From the NCBI GenBank assembly GCA_013398295.1, contig VZSF01001915.1:137043-201042 (forward strand): a stretch of 64,000 bases of DNA, read 5' to 3'. Positions 23,721 to 36,586 of this stretch are shown here, in pieces (the first letter of the stretch is position 1; each line of letters opens with the position of its first letter). A program made the translations under genes and the position numbers. Below the pieces are notes generated by a model that saw only the letters and a program-made list of their open reading frames with translations, did no database searches and was not told where the DNA came from. Source of the stretch: Chionis minor (lineage: Eukaryota > Chordata > Aves > Charadriiformes > Chionididae).

Positions 23721-24938
23721 ATCTTTGGATAATAAAAGGCAATGTAGCAAGGCCTCTGCAGCATTACAAAACATAATATGCTGTTTGCCAAATCTGCTAT
23801 ATTATTATCACAATCAGCTCAGTTATGACTAAATTTTACTGTTCATTTTATACATATAAAAAAGAACATGCTAGTTCCATCTTGACTCTAGTCATCTTGC
23901 TTTTAAAGAATCATATTGCCCCCATTGATCTGAGCCATAACATTAGCTGACTCATCTTAAAATAAATTATTTACATAATCTTCCCATAGTTTCTATATGG
24001 AGTTTTTTTAACTGCAAATAGCTTTGTAATGTTTGATCATTGTGTGCCAATTATGTCTTTCCTGAATGAACCTTCTGCTTGTAATAAAATCAGTCAAGGA
24101 GATTACCTCCATGGGCCCACAAAGGGCTTTGTTATGCAGAGATTGCAGGTCAGCTTAGTAGTGTGAGATGACAGAGTGGATTTTCTTGGAAGAGTACAAG
24201 CTGCAAAGGGTTTGTTTTCTGGGCCACGAAAATTGAATTTGGCTCTACAGTAAAGATGGAGAAGAAAACTTTCTACCAAGGCAGCAATAGAATTTACTTG
24301 CTGACAATGTCAGATGTATTAATCTCACAGAAGCAGCCATTTCCCTCAGAAATATTTTCTTCTGAACACGGTTTGTTTTGTTTTCAGATGACCTGGAGCT
24401 GGAAGGCAGAAAATTTTTCTTTGATTTCAAGTTTGAGTACACATTAATTGAGCCTTGGTGTTGTACCAGGATTATTATTTTTTAAAATATAATCTGCAGC
24501 AATATCAAGAAATACTTATATGAGAGAGACAGGCATAAAGCTCTGTAAAGTTGCCACTCCTAATATTTATCCTTTTTTTTCATACTATGCTCTCTTCTTT
24601 AACCCTCATAGGGCTAATATAGACCTCATGTTCCTCACATGTCACATTAAAGGATAATTCAGGTTCCTCTCTGAAGGGTCCATGTGAAAACATCTACAAG
24701 ATCTTCAGGCATATATCAAGATTTTCAAATGGAGAAAATTCATCTAATTTCACTTTAATGCCTTTAGAAATAGAGTATTTTCAAACTTATTTAAACTGTC
24801 TTACACTCATGAGAGTTAGTGTTTATTTAATTTAGCCTTCCTCTCCGTAATGTGTTAATATTGCTTCTCAGAAGTTGTTCATGATGCCTGCAAGATTTCT
24901 TGGGTGATTAAGGCCACAGGATACTGCTCCTCTCACAG

Positions 24939-24968
24939 ATTTAGACCAGCTGGCAAACCGTGTGGACT
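24939..24968 (+). other. Possible 30-nt microexon (splice-site pattern only)
   Basis: A pyrimidine-rich stretch ending CTCTCACAG at 24938 is followed 30 bases later by a perfect consensus donor, GTAAGT (24969-24974). The length is a multiple of three, and two of three frames are open. Neighbouring exons cannot be seen, and such site pairs arise by chance often, so this is only a candidate. Confidence 0.1.
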
Positions 24969-25294
24969 GTAAGTTTGGGTGGGAGGTGGCTCAGGACATC
25001 CCTGTCCTTGGGGCCACACTAATGATTCCTGGCTATTAAATCCTCTCTGCAGTTATGCTGGAGCCATGTTGCTGGAGCACAGCCTCCTGCCAGCCGCCCC
25101 CTCTTCCTGGGCATGTTCCTGGCACTGGGAGGAGATCCCAGATAACCAGGTATTTCGGGATGACACTTTCCAGGGCTCTACACTGAGCCCTCTGCCTTCC
25201 CACATGGGTGGGGGACAGACTCAGATTTCTGGCTCTGTGGCAGCAGCAGGAGAGATCAAAAAGTCTGTGTGGTCTAGAGAGGGTGTCTTGATTC

Positions 25295-25327
25295 ATTTAT
25301 TTATTTATCTATCTTTTTTTTTTTTTT
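25295..25327. repeat. (TTTA)n followed by T14
   Basis: Three to four TTTA/TTTC-like units run into an uninterrupted T14. Simple sequence with no associated retrogene recognised. Confidence 0.8.
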
Positions 25328-27994
25328 GTGAAAGTTTTGTGCATTCATAATACTCATCTTGCAGGAGTCTTGGCTATAGCTTTTAATGTTTTGCTTTGCA
25401 TATATATCAGATACATGAGTGAACATTAGACAGATTTGGTTACCAGGCTTTTGTCAAGTATTTTGGAGTTACCCACAAGTTCCAAGGGTACAAGAAAGAG
25501 ATATTTCACTACCTACCCATCGCGAGTTATTATTAGACTTGTTTTTTTTCTTATTGTGAGAAATAGCCTCTGACCTAGTAAAGAAGTTTAACTAGCTAGA
25601 AATAGAGTTTAACAGTTATTTAATAGGCTCAGGAGAAGTTAAAGATCAAACCAGAAAGACCTTCTGGTTCCATGCCAAAGTAATCGTACCATATGGACTT
25701 CCTATGCATAGGGCATTTCTTTTAGAACCTCATACAAATTCCATTAAAAAAAGAATATTATCCCTCTAAATGCAAGAAAAACATTCGAATGTATTGAAAA
25801 CATGACAGGTTTTCTTTTATAAAGGGGAATTCAAGAAAATCAAGTTTTTAAAGTTTTCATTTGTATTTCCTTAATTTAATTAGTTCCTCTGATTTGGAGT
25901 TGACAGACCCAGCATTAAACAGGGAGACATGTCTTTGCATAGTGAAACAGGGACACTAACTGCAGTGACCTGGCTGAATTCCAGTTTGAATAATTACACA
26001 TGCTTAAATAAAATATCTTTTGATGTTTCAGCTAAATAAAAATATTATTTATCCCCACCTGTTCTAAACAGGGGAATACTGCTAAAAAAGACTTTGCATT
26101 TCAGGTGAGAATCAGCTCTCTTTCATGGATGGGTAAAATGAATCTGATCTATTAATGGGTGACCATGTATAGAACGATTGATCCTGTGGAAATCAGTGGC
26201 AAAATTTCCTTTTACTTTCCTAAGTCCAGGATTCCACTTATCATTTCTGTGTCTGGTTTTGCCATTGATCCCATCACATGGGATCTTGTTTAAATTATTT
26301 CACTACTTCATACAAAAGCTTTTTTCCCCCCACTAAATTCAGTCTAAAGGTGCTTAAAAATTGACCTTAGGAACAAATAATAAGTACTGTATAAGGCCTT
26401 TGTTTTAATATAATTATTATGAGCAAGGCAAGTAAAAGTCTCTTTGGTTTAAGTTTTTCCATTACAAGACTCCATTTTTCAGCTACTTATGTCAAATGGC
26501 CTGAGCACACTTATATTTTCCATGTGGGATAGGAACCTCAGGCTGAGGTCTTTTGGAAATTTCATCAAAAACGGTGTGCATTTTTCTTCCTATCTGTAAA
26601 GAGGTGCCCAGATTTGGCCGAGTTGTGTGTCTCTTGAAACCTTAATTCTTACTTGCTCAGCAGTGACCTGGCACTTAGGTTTATGAAGATGCCATCTGCA
26701 CTGGGCATCCTCTGTCCCAAGGCTACAGGAGAAGAACATGACTTTCCCTGTAATTTCTCCTCCTGTTACCACGTACAGCTATGGCACAGCATCTAATAGC
26801 AAGGTCTAATATCCTCTGCTCCTGCTGTTCTTCCTTCTGCTGCTCTAGCAATGAAGAGATGGAGGCAACCTAAGGGGAATGGGAAGGATGCAAAATCGAG
26901 GAACACAGGATGAGGGAAAATCTGCTTAGAGCGACTTACTCGGCATCACAGAAGAATTCTGTGGCATGCTCAAGCATAAAATTTGCTTTTCCTGGAATAG
27001 CGTTATGGTTGCCAGACATGCCATGTAATATGGGATTTCCTTTATTATAGTCTCACATTCTGTGTCCTGTATCAAAACATAAAAGTTATTAATTTCCCTG
27101 TATATCCGCGACCTATACAGTCATTATAAAATCTGGTAATCCTACCATTAACTCTGATGTCCGTCTTCTCTGTGGACTTTTCTGTGTTTCCCTTCTAACG
27201 TTGTGCAGGTAAACCCACTTCTGAAGGTCATAGCAGGAGGTAACAGCACCCACACACTCACACATAGGATTTATGCCACTGCTGCAGCAAGACATGCACG
27301 TGACTGACCTCAGGATGGGTTGCAAATGATCCTTCTGGAAAGCAGGTTATCGCGTAAGGCAAAGGAAGAGAGTAAGGCTGAGCACAAACTGAAATACCAG
27401 TTTTAGTTCTGGATCTGAAAGTGGTGAAAGGTTGGGGGAAAAGGCCTTCCGGTGGTAACCCCTGTTTCCTGGTACAAGGGGCAGGTGTGGCAAGGGGATC
27501 GCAGTGATGTCTCATGCTGGATAGCTGGTTGTGAGACTTTTAGGGTTTCCTGAAAGCAGGAATACCAGGTCCTCTGAGCAGGGGTGCTCAGAGTTGCCCT
27601 CTGAGCAACTTGATGTGGATGGAGCAACGCTATTCACAGGGATGCTGGAGAATAAACCTTTGTGTTCAGGCCCAGTTTTGCTGATCCTCACCCTTTTTGT
27701 TCTACAGTTGATATGTCTAGGTGGTTTTGATGGTCCGTGTCCCACTCTGACCCCAGCTGAGAGCCTCCACTTGTGCTGATATTCAGTGCTATTCAACACA
27801 TACTGTAAAGCCACAGGGAAAGCCATCATGCTGTGGCTGGTACCAGCACTGGTGGATATGGACTACCCTCAATACACCTATCTTGTGCTGTGCTGGAGCA
27901 CATTGTGGGCACTTCACAGGCCCAAAACTTTGCTTCCCAGAGGCTAACAGGCTGTCTGGTATGCCTAGGAAACCCACAGCCGGCCTCAGAAGAC

Positions 27995-28016
27995 CATGTT
28001 ATCTGTTGATAACATG
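27995..28016. repeat. Perfect 9-bp inverted repeat, 4-base loop
   Basis: CATGTTATC and GATAACATG are exact reverse complements separated by TGTT. The arms do not extend further, so this is a small hairpin and too short to be a microRNA precursor. Confidence 0.85.
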
Positions 28017-28693
28017 CTGCACTGAAGGTGCCTTGCCTGTGTCTTCAACTGCAAGCCCTTCTGCCATCTTCCGCACACGAAGTTGTGAGTCTGTTAGAGA
28101 GAGCTGGATCCTGTGCTGCCTGATGTTCTGGATAACCTTCCCCCTTGCCTGTTCCTGGTAGCAACAATGCCTAAAATTGTAAAATTTTGTTTTAAACAGC
28201 TCGGTTGTCCTGCTCCTCCTCAGTAGCGCTTTTCCTGTAGCACCGTACCTCCAGGCACAGCTCCTCTGCACCATGGCTGCAGCTTCTGGGGCTCATCTGT
28301 GCTTGCAGGAGTTCCTCTCCCTATACCCCTCTCCAGCATCCTCAATAAAAATGTGCATAATCCTGTGTTTGTAATTAGGATATGCTGTTTGAGGCCTAAT
28401 TATACTGTATGTTCTGGTTTATCAAACGCTGCTCATCTGTTGTGTGAAAAACAGTTTAGGAATCCCAGTCTGACTTCTGCAGGAGTTTTCCTCCTTTGAA
28501 GTGGGGAGATCAGAGTCATGGCTAGGTCAGTGCAGCATGAGCTCTTCTGCCCCCACTCAGGGTGCCGGGTGTCAGCAGCAGTTCAAGATGGGCTCCTGTT
28601 GTGCAAACATGTCTGGAGCTCTTCAGTGCAGCCCTGAGTTGCTGATAATCTTCAGCTGAGACCTATAAGCAAGGTGTATTAGAGATAGCTGTA

Positions 28694-28808
28694 TTCTTCC
28701 CTCTTCCCTCTTCCCCCTCCCCCCCGCCCCTTCCCCCTTTCTTTCCTTTGCCTTTCCTTGCCTTGCCTTGCCTTGCCTTGCCTTCCCTTCCCTTCCCTCT
28801 TTTCTTCC
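28694..28808. repeat. Pyrimidine tract with (CCTTG)5 microsatellite
   Basis: About 115 bp that is almost all C and T on the + strand. The centre has five exact CCTTG units (28756-28780), followed by CCTTC-type units to about 28798. The left part has CCCTCTT units and a C-run near 28715-28730. Long mirror-like purine-pyrimidine tracts can form triplex DNA. The reverse-strand open frame across it encodes only K/R/G-rich low-complexity peptide. Confidence 0.95.
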
Positions 28809-29624
28809 ATTTAATTTTTCTTCTTGCTCTTAAGGATTTGCTTTTATTAGTGACAGCAGCTACCTTTTTCTTTAAGGAGAACTGTTGATATTCACCCATC
28901 ACTGGAAAGAAATACTTTGTACATAGGCCATGAGCCAGTATTTTCAATGGAAATCCTGGTCTGTGGTACCACAAGTTATTTTAATTCTAAAGAGAAATGC
29001 AGGAAAACCTGCAATGAAATGAAGCTGTCCTTGGTGACCATGACTGTCTCTCAGCATTACATATACTAGTGCAGTGTAAAATGTATACAAGCCTGCTCTT
29101 AAATACGGAGGCACAAAATTTATTCTACCTACTGTTTTACTGAGAACTGGGAGTAAATATCTTTACAGTCCCCAGCCCTAATATCTATTCTTTTGCATAA
29201 AGGAATATATTAAAAAAGAGTTGAACCTGTATAATATAATAAAAGGCAGAAGAAATATTTTCAGCATATATTACAGGGATAAACTGGCTCTAAGACAGGC
29301 CGGCACCTTTGTTTATGGCATTCAGTGTTTGAACACATTATTGACATTTTTTTGGGGTGAGGGGGAAGCAGGTATGAGAGTCGCTCAGTGTAACGACAAA
29401 GAAGATGCTCCTGCTTACCCACTGAGGAAAGCCTGTACCGGCATTAGACAGTGTGACAAAGGACAGCGTGGGCTGGAGCAGTCATCAGGTTGCTGTTGAA
29501 GAACATTGCCCGCCCTTTTGGGTACAATCCGTTCTCCTCGGCATCACAAATAAACAACCTCCCCTACCCTCCTGTCAGCACTGTTGCAGGACTTGGACTA
29601 CCCAGAGCCAGGTACAATGATAGT

Positions 29625-29659
29625 AAATGGGATTTGCCAAGCCAAATGGGATTTGCCAA
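29625..29659. repeat. Short direct repeat, 19-bp period
   Basis: AAATGGGATTTGCCAA occurs exactly twice, at 29625-29640 and 29644-29659. A small tandem duplication, probably from replication slippage. Confidence 0.85.
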
Positions 29660-30227
29660 AAGCAATGAGTCTCTGACTGAGAAGTGATCTGACAATGATG
29701 CAAGCTAACCTCATGCCACTGCACGTATTACGGCAACGTATCCTTGGAAAAGAAAACTGCAATGTGAAACTTAAGGTTTTGGGTGTGTTAACAATTCACA
29801 ACTTCCCTATTACTGTAGGGCATAATAGGAAAGGGAGTGAATGCCACCCCATATCTCCCATGTAGGCACCTGGCAGAAAACGAAGACACTGCTCCTGTGT
29901 ATTGCAGCACCTGCCAACGACGGGATGGTGCAGAGACGTACTGCACGGAGCACTTGGCATGGGACATCCAGACACACTCCATCCTGGAGAGCTGACAGAT
30001 TAAACACAGAAGTAGATGGATGATGACATCAGATAAGTGTGACATTATGTTAACAGGCTGTGTTAGTGCCACGCTTTGTTTACATGACTTATGTGAACTC
30101 CTCTATTTTCTAGAGGAAGGGACAAAGTTTAACATGGTTTGTAATGAAGCTTCTGCTCATGCAAACAGAAAGCTGCACGTGTCACACATTGGGGATTTAA
30201 AAAGCATGTACAATATGTAAGATTAAC

Positions 30228-30311
30228 CTATATATAACCTATATATATGCATATACATATACCTACATTTATATAAAAATATATCGTAATACACATAGAT
30301 ATGTATATGTT
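30228..30311. repeat. Alternating A/T-rich tract
   Basis: Imperfect TATA and TATACA units with interruptions. It is expected to melt easily and is not a recognisable promoter, since no gene lies downstream. Confidence 0.7.
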
Positions 30312-33300
30312 ACAAGCAAGGCAGAATAAAGGGCAAATTGAGATGCTTCTGGTAAAAGCAGAGTTATGTTTTAAGGCTCTTCAGTCTGGATGCTTTCTCG
30401 AATTACCTGGTTTTATATAAGTCTATATTTTTTTACGTGTGTGCACACTAATGTATGCATATGGACAGATATATGTATAATTTATATTTGTAAAGTCACA
30501 TGAAAATGAGATATCACCATATAAAATTGTTGCATACAGAAGCATGTTGTTTTTTATAGGTTTTCAATGGTGGAAACACATGATTTCAATAAATGTTTCT
30601 TCTTCTCTAATAAGATGCAAGAAATATATTATACAGACTACTGAGCATTTCAAAAAGGCCCTCAAGAATCTCAGTCTCACATTACAGAATTCAGCAATAA
30701 TCTTTACTTGAACACGTGAAGATTAAAAGGTTTAAAATGGAGGTGGAGATAGTGTTCCATGAATGTGCTAGTAAGCATCATATTTATAAACGAAGCATCA
30801 GATTTATGTGTGGCAGCAGGAACTATGCACATTCCCAAAGTATTCTCCACACCCTGAGTCTGAAGAGAAGAAAGACAAAAACTATTTGCTGCAGAAGCCA
30901 AAAGAAAGAGAAAAAGATTGCTGACCTGAAAATTAAATGATGCCACTTGTCCATTTTAAAACATGTTTGTGAGCCTCACTGGGAAAAGCCTCAAAATACA
31001 TACTCCACTGCTTCAATTCTGTCATTTTTGCCGCACCAAACTTGCAAAACAAAGTACAGCTCGCCATGAGAGGTGGTGTGAAAATTAAACAGCATAAGTT
31101 TTGTTTTGGAGAAAGTTAAACAATCCCACAGGATACTTGTGAGGAGTTTGATATCCTCAGCACAGGATATGCTCAGACCTTAGAAAAACTGCCTGACAGG
31201 TTTTCAGTAAATCTTATACTTGAAACACAGATCAATACACTTATTTTTAGTGTCAGCAACAGGCAGTGTGTCCGTAGCAGGATATTCTGGCTGCTGATCT
31301 GATAGATTCACTTATATCATTGAAATAATATCTTGGCTTTCTCTACCTTTGGCTTCCTAAAGGGAAAAAAATGAAAAGATGAGGACCATGAATCATAACA
31401 AGAATTGGAAATTTTGTGATATCTATTATCACTTGGCTTGTTTTAATCAAATAATTTTAGGGAACCATGTCATGTTCCTGCCAGAAGACTTAAATGTTCT
31501 CTGAAGTCAATGATTCAGTGGTGTTTCTATGAGAAAGATTGTTTTGATGCTAATTCATTAGGGAGGATAAAATCAATGGAGTTTAAAATTCTCTCTCTCA
31601 AAAAATATACAGCTGATTGTTTATTATCTTTGAATATGGAGGAATTGGCATCTCCAGAAAGAGCTAATTTATTTAACTGCCTAGAATAGGATTTAGGGAA
31701 CTTAACCGGAAGCCTTATTTGGAGATACTGGACACAGTCCACATTCTGCATCACATGCAGCTAAGTCTTCTGGTTCAAGGTGATTATAGGAAAGGAGATA
31801 GATCATGTTCAAGTTCTCACACTCAGTTATGCTTCACTAACATTAGAAGACCAAGCTGGGATTAGTAAAAATCCTTACTAGGTTTTACAAGGTCCAGAAA
31901 TCTTCATTATCCCCTCTTTCATCCCTGCTTGGTCTTCTACACTCAAAAGCAATCTATCCATGACAGTATGCATATATTAAGATGGTTTACCACAAGGAGA
32001 TGGACTGCTTTCCATATTATGGTATATGACTCTTTGGTCCTATGTCACATGCCATAAGCCATCATCACATTTGTTGAGAATTTGGTTTCTTCTGGAGAAT
32101 TATAACTGTGACTCAAATAAATCTGTTCTCCATGTCTGTGATGGTTTAAAATATGTGGAAAAGTGTATGGGAGAGCAATTCGCTATGAGCTCAAGGAGCA
32201 AGGACAACTAGGGAATACAGAAATTTCATAAAGAGACCAGAAATTGTGTGAAGGTGCCGGAGGAGAGCAGTGGGGATGGTGACTATGCTAAACTAACTTG
32301 GGCAAAGGGAACGTGGGACCGGAACGGTCCTTCCAACTTCCTGGGTACAGTGAACAACCACATCCTACAGTTCCATTCATAAACTCTGGAAATTCCACCA
32401 TAAAACTGCTTCCTTAGTACTTAACTAAAATAGGATCTTTCTCAGTCTGACAGTTATAGCCATAGAAAAAAGCATGCAGGATTTTTCCACTTTCTTTTTC
32501 TTTTGTTTGTGTGCGTCTGTCTGAATAACAAGGCATAATGCAGCTCTGATCTTTTTCAGGCCTCAGTTACGCTTCATACATAACATTAACAAATATAAAC
32601 TCTCATGATCAGAAAGGAGTCATGATGCATTGATGACATTCACAGTGCTTAGTTTTCTTCATCTCCTGTAGCAGGAAACCTTCAGAGTATCCTGCTGGCC
32701 ACAGTACGCAAAGGCTGCCTCTGTGTTTTGTCTGGTCTAAAAGACCACACTCACAGGTCTAAAATATTATATGTCTAAATGCCCTGTGAAGAGCTACTTG
32801 GCTGAGCTTTCCACTTGCTTTTGCAGCTGCACAGTCCTGGCACACAGCTAAGTGGTTTGTGGCTGAGAAATCCTGAATGGACGGGAGGAATGGGGAATTT
32901 CACGCTGCTGCCATGGGAAAGCGTCAGGCTCTCCATGATGACCCTCCTGTGCGTTGACCTCCTGTGCTGGACTATGTTGTTTTTACTATTGAAATGCCAC
33001 TACCAGGATATTTGAGAGCTGGTTTATAAAGTGTAGTATTTAATCCCTGCTTTGGTTTAACATTTGTCAATGCCGTACTGCAGCGTTAGGCCATAGAACT
33101 GAGGAACTATTTGCAGTTTACTGCAAGCCACTGAAATACTTTTCAGCAAAACCCTTCTATTTCAGATATGGTCAAATATAAATTCACTGGCAACAGAAAG
33201 CTCACTTGCTTGACATCAAGAATGTAATTGAGAGTACCCTGAGATAATAAAAATGCTTTGAGGTATATTTCTTGAAACCTTGATGTTTGCTTTATTCTTT

Positions 33301-33374
33301 ATGATTTTATAGAAGTTTTGTGTACTTTTAAAGCACACAGAAAATTTAAAGATATAGCTTTGTGAAAAAGTGGG

Positions 33375-33490
33375 GTTCTGTGGTTAGCACATTAATCTGG
33401 GAGTCAGGGGACATAGGGACAGTTCTCACCTTTGCCTACAGCCTTGAGTAAGTTCTGTCTTTCCTTGTTCCTTATTTTCTGCTGTAATTA
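33375..33490 (+). mobile_element. tRNA-derived MIR-like SINE relic
   Basis: The sequence follows the MIR-type layout: CTGTGGTTAGCACATTAATC (box A-like region), GGGAGTCAGGGGACA, a degenerate box B near GGGACAGTTCTCACC, then the core phrase CCTTGAGTAAGTTCTG and a T-rich tail. These correspond to the tRNA head and central core of old amniote SINEs once copied by LINE machinery. The copy is degenerate and has no intact internal promoter. The family name is uncertain. Confidence 0.6.
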
Positions 33491-35944
33491 ATATGTTTAT
33501 ATTGATAGTTATCTTTTCATTGTCCTTGCAGACTCAAGGGAAGCATGGTAACAATTGCAACTATTTTTGTGATTTTAAAAATAAGAAGCTTTTTGATTAA
33601 TTCATTTGAAAATGACGCAAAGCTTTAGGTTTGGCTGGTTTAATAACAATCAGAACTGCTGACTAAGTCTTGGCCTGGAATGAAGGGCAAGAAAGCACTC
33701 ATTACTCTGAAATCTTTCTATGTGGACTAGCCCTACAATTTTGCACAGTGTATTTCTGGTGTGTTTCTTTTTTTATTTTTATTTTTTTTAATGTGGCAAC
33801 AATAATAATAGCAAATCTTCTGGGGTTATCTTCATATTCTTTTTGGTAATGACTGGACCATGGTAACAATAATGGAAATCCAAAGGCTTGGAAAGTCTCA
33901 CTGGGATAGTGCTGGGGCCCTTCCAAAGCTGATGAAGGTCAATAGTAGTTTTTCCATTGACTTAATATGGTTCTAGATTACATAGACTATGTATGTCTCA
34001 TTTTTCTGTATATTTATGAATAAACTAGCAATTAAGGACTGGCTTTACAAAGAATGCATAGTAAGCATGCTACCAAGGACTTATTGGATACAAATCCACC
34101 CTTGTGAAAAAATGAATCTTTTTTTCAGAAGAGTCAGCCAAGTGACTAAAGTGACTCTCTCTGCAAATGAGAATATGTTTTGCATGTAGGTTAGATCTGA
34201 GTTAATCTAAAAAAATAATAGATTTTCAAAAAACTAGGGACAAAGTATTAGTAGTAACAACAAACCAAAGCATTCTACTTCGTGATAAAACAGGCTTTTC
34301 GTTGCCCTCTGTCCGGGGCTCTAGAGGCTGTGGAGTGGAATTGGGTACAAGTGTAGCAGTCGGAGCCTCCTCATCTTGAACATGATTAGCTGACTTCATG
34401 CATGACCTTCAGGTTGAAGCTACAAAAGGGCCATTCAGCATTAGGCCTTAAGATGTGAACAGTCCAGAGAGTTTTTGGATGATTTTCTGGGCAATTAAGT
34501 CTACAATCTGCCTAGGAATAATTATAGCTCATCCATTTGCTGTGCTGTGCTTACCTTGTCAACACCGCTCTTTAGGCACACCTGTGATGTTGTGAGAGGA
34601 AACCGGGGCTGGAAATTAACCCCTCCTCCCCTTTCCCAGAACAAAACATTGCAACCCATTGGCCTCTTCTACATCTCACTGCCCTAATGTGAGAGTTTCA
34701 GAAAACCATGCTGTTCCCTGCTGTCCTTTATGAGTGACCTGGGATCCCTGGAACTGCTTGCTTGCTATGCCCACTTCTTCCAATGCCTTGAGAACCTTCT
34801 CTACCATCCTCTCACCCCCTGCACATGTGTGTCACATATACATTCATTTTTTCAGGACCTGGCATAATCCAAGTCAGGGCTAACAAGAAACTATTTCTAT
34901 GGGTAATGGGAAAATTGATGGTCAACTACCTCCTTCAGTGTTTCAAGTGTTTGATGTAGGATGGCAACTCGTGTGTTTTGAGAGTGGGAGGGCTCTGGGA
35001 ATTGTACTGCTTCCTCCTGTCTTGAATGTGGTTAGACTAAATCATAGGGCGTAGGGAATGAAACGCCAGCTGTGCTGCAGTACTGCACAACAGGAACAGC
35101 ATCCACAGCTGCAGTCCTCCGGTTTTGGTGACAATGTGAGGAGTATTGAGACAAGCAGATTTTGACTCTTTATTCTAAGAATAGCTCTGCCCTGCTGATG
35201 TACTCTTGGACACAGCTCTGTTTCCAGAGAGCTGAATTTGAACAAGAAAGTCCAGTGAAAGCTAAAATGCTCCTGGATAGGTCAGATCCCCAAAGACCTG
35301 GTTATTTAAAGATTGACCTTTACAGTTTCAGATCAGAGTCTGCACTACATTTCAATAACACTTTTGTACTGAAGGTATGATAAAGCCCTTTCCCCTGGAT
35401 CTGTGCCTCATTAGCTATATTCAATTTTACCGTTGACAAATTGGAATTTTGATACAAATGAAGAAGAATGTAAAATGAGAAAAATAAGATGGCTAATATG
35501 GAGATACTCACAGCATCTTTCTAAGGGGAGAGGAAAAAAAGATTGTCTTCGTCAATATAGAAAGCTTTGACACATGATTACCAACTCTCTGGAAAGGACC
35601 GGCCTCTCATAAAAAAAAACATATATTTTTTTCTTTTTTTAAAGACAGAAGTTACTGTCTGTTTGCAGCTTAAGTTAACAGAAATTTTTTATTCAGAGGG
35701 TTAGAGCTGGTTGTTTGACATTTGATGGCCTGTTCTTGTTAGTGGGATGTGCATTGAAGCATATGACAGAAGACTTGAGCCATCCTTCTGGACGCTTGCT
35801 GCCTCTAAAACCTGTGTCACTGATTCTTCCAAGATTCCTTAAGTATAACAAGGGGAATACAGAATCTTCCCTTGTCTGTCCAGGTGCTGCCTGCAGTCTT
35901 GGGGGAAGACCCAGCCATACAGTGTCTCCCATGAGGGAGGTCAA
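33491..35944. other. Non-coding DNA, no gene recognised
   Basis: AT-rich unique sequence with a T-rich stretch at 33765-33791. A GC-richer patch near 34310-34380 carries no recognisable element. A-run and T-run sequence lies at about 35610-35642. Confidence 0.5.
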
Positions 35945-36586
35945 ATGCACCACACAGTCCATAGTATACTGTTAGAAATCAGGATTAAGGGAGTTGGGAG
36001 AAAGGGAGTGTTGTTGGTGTCCCAGCTGCTGCAGTTCTGTGCTTGTCCTCAGCCCCTGCAGGAACAAGATCAGCTTGGCTTCAAATTGTTGAATGAGCAC
36101 TGTGTTCTTGATGTCCAGTCCTTTTCCCTGCAGGATGCTGGCGCAAGAGCAGTGAGGGCACCTCATGGTTTGAGATGGTTGAGACAGGCTGGTATTCACC
36201 TTCCATATTGGAAAAGAGACAGTGAACAATTTCATGACAAAATTTGTCAGATTTTGGCTGTTGAAGACAATGTAGGTCAGAAATTTACACTACCTTTTCA
36301 GCAACTCAGCTTCCATTACTGCATTATTTTGCCCGTGCAGTTGCATACATTAACCCCATTGCTATGGTCCAACTTACACATTTACCTTAGTGCATCTGCT
36401 TCCACTGGGCTAACTACAATGCCGCTCAACACCACCTCCCTAGCTGGATCAACGAAAGGCAGATACAAGTCTTCTGAGGGCATTAATGTTCTGCAAAATC
36501 ACTTTGTTTCAGTTAACAACACCTCTTTCATTATCAGAGGCATGGCTGACAAACGGCATGTCTGTCAGGTCTGTGTTGCTTCATGA
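35945..36586 (+). other. Longest open frame in window (213 codons), family unknown
   Basis: An ATG-to-stop frame of 213 codons. The product has no signal peptide, repeated domain or motif that I recognise. Composition is mixed, with histidine, serine and leucine common. In 64 kb read on both strands, a stop-free run of this length is only mildly unlikely by chance, of the order of a few tenths expected. An 87-codon frame is also open on the opposite strand at 35972-36235. No promoter, polyadenylation signal or splice pattern supports a gene. I treat it as probably non-coding. Confidence 0.12.

Larger units (their letters stand above)
23721..28693. other. Long non-coding stretch, no gene recognised
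   Basis: About 5 kb without a recognisable gene. A GC-richer patch at about 24950-25270 supports a 123-codon frame of no known family and is preceded by a possible 30-nt microexon (24939-24968). A TTTA repeat and T14 run lie at 25295-25327. A perfect 9-bp hairpin lies at 27995-28016. Between 27250 and 28300 several frames are open on both strands (60 to 105 codons), again without similarity. Confidence 0.5.
28809..33374. other. Long non-coding stretch, no gene recognised
   Basis: AT-rich unique DNA. It includes two copies of AAATGGGATTTGCCAA at 29625-29659 and an alternating A/T tract at about 30228-30311. A minor 15-bp duplication lies at 32943-32972 (unit CCTCCTGTGC...). Open frames are short and unrecognised. 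Confidence 0.55.

Noticed and set aside
28663..28974. 103-codon minus-strand frame rich in K, R and G
   Set aside because: It is a translation of the pyrimidine microsatellite.
32325..32345. GGTCCTTCCAACTTCC, recalling a CR1 tail
   Set aside because: Flanking sequence does not follow the CR1 3' UTR on either strand.
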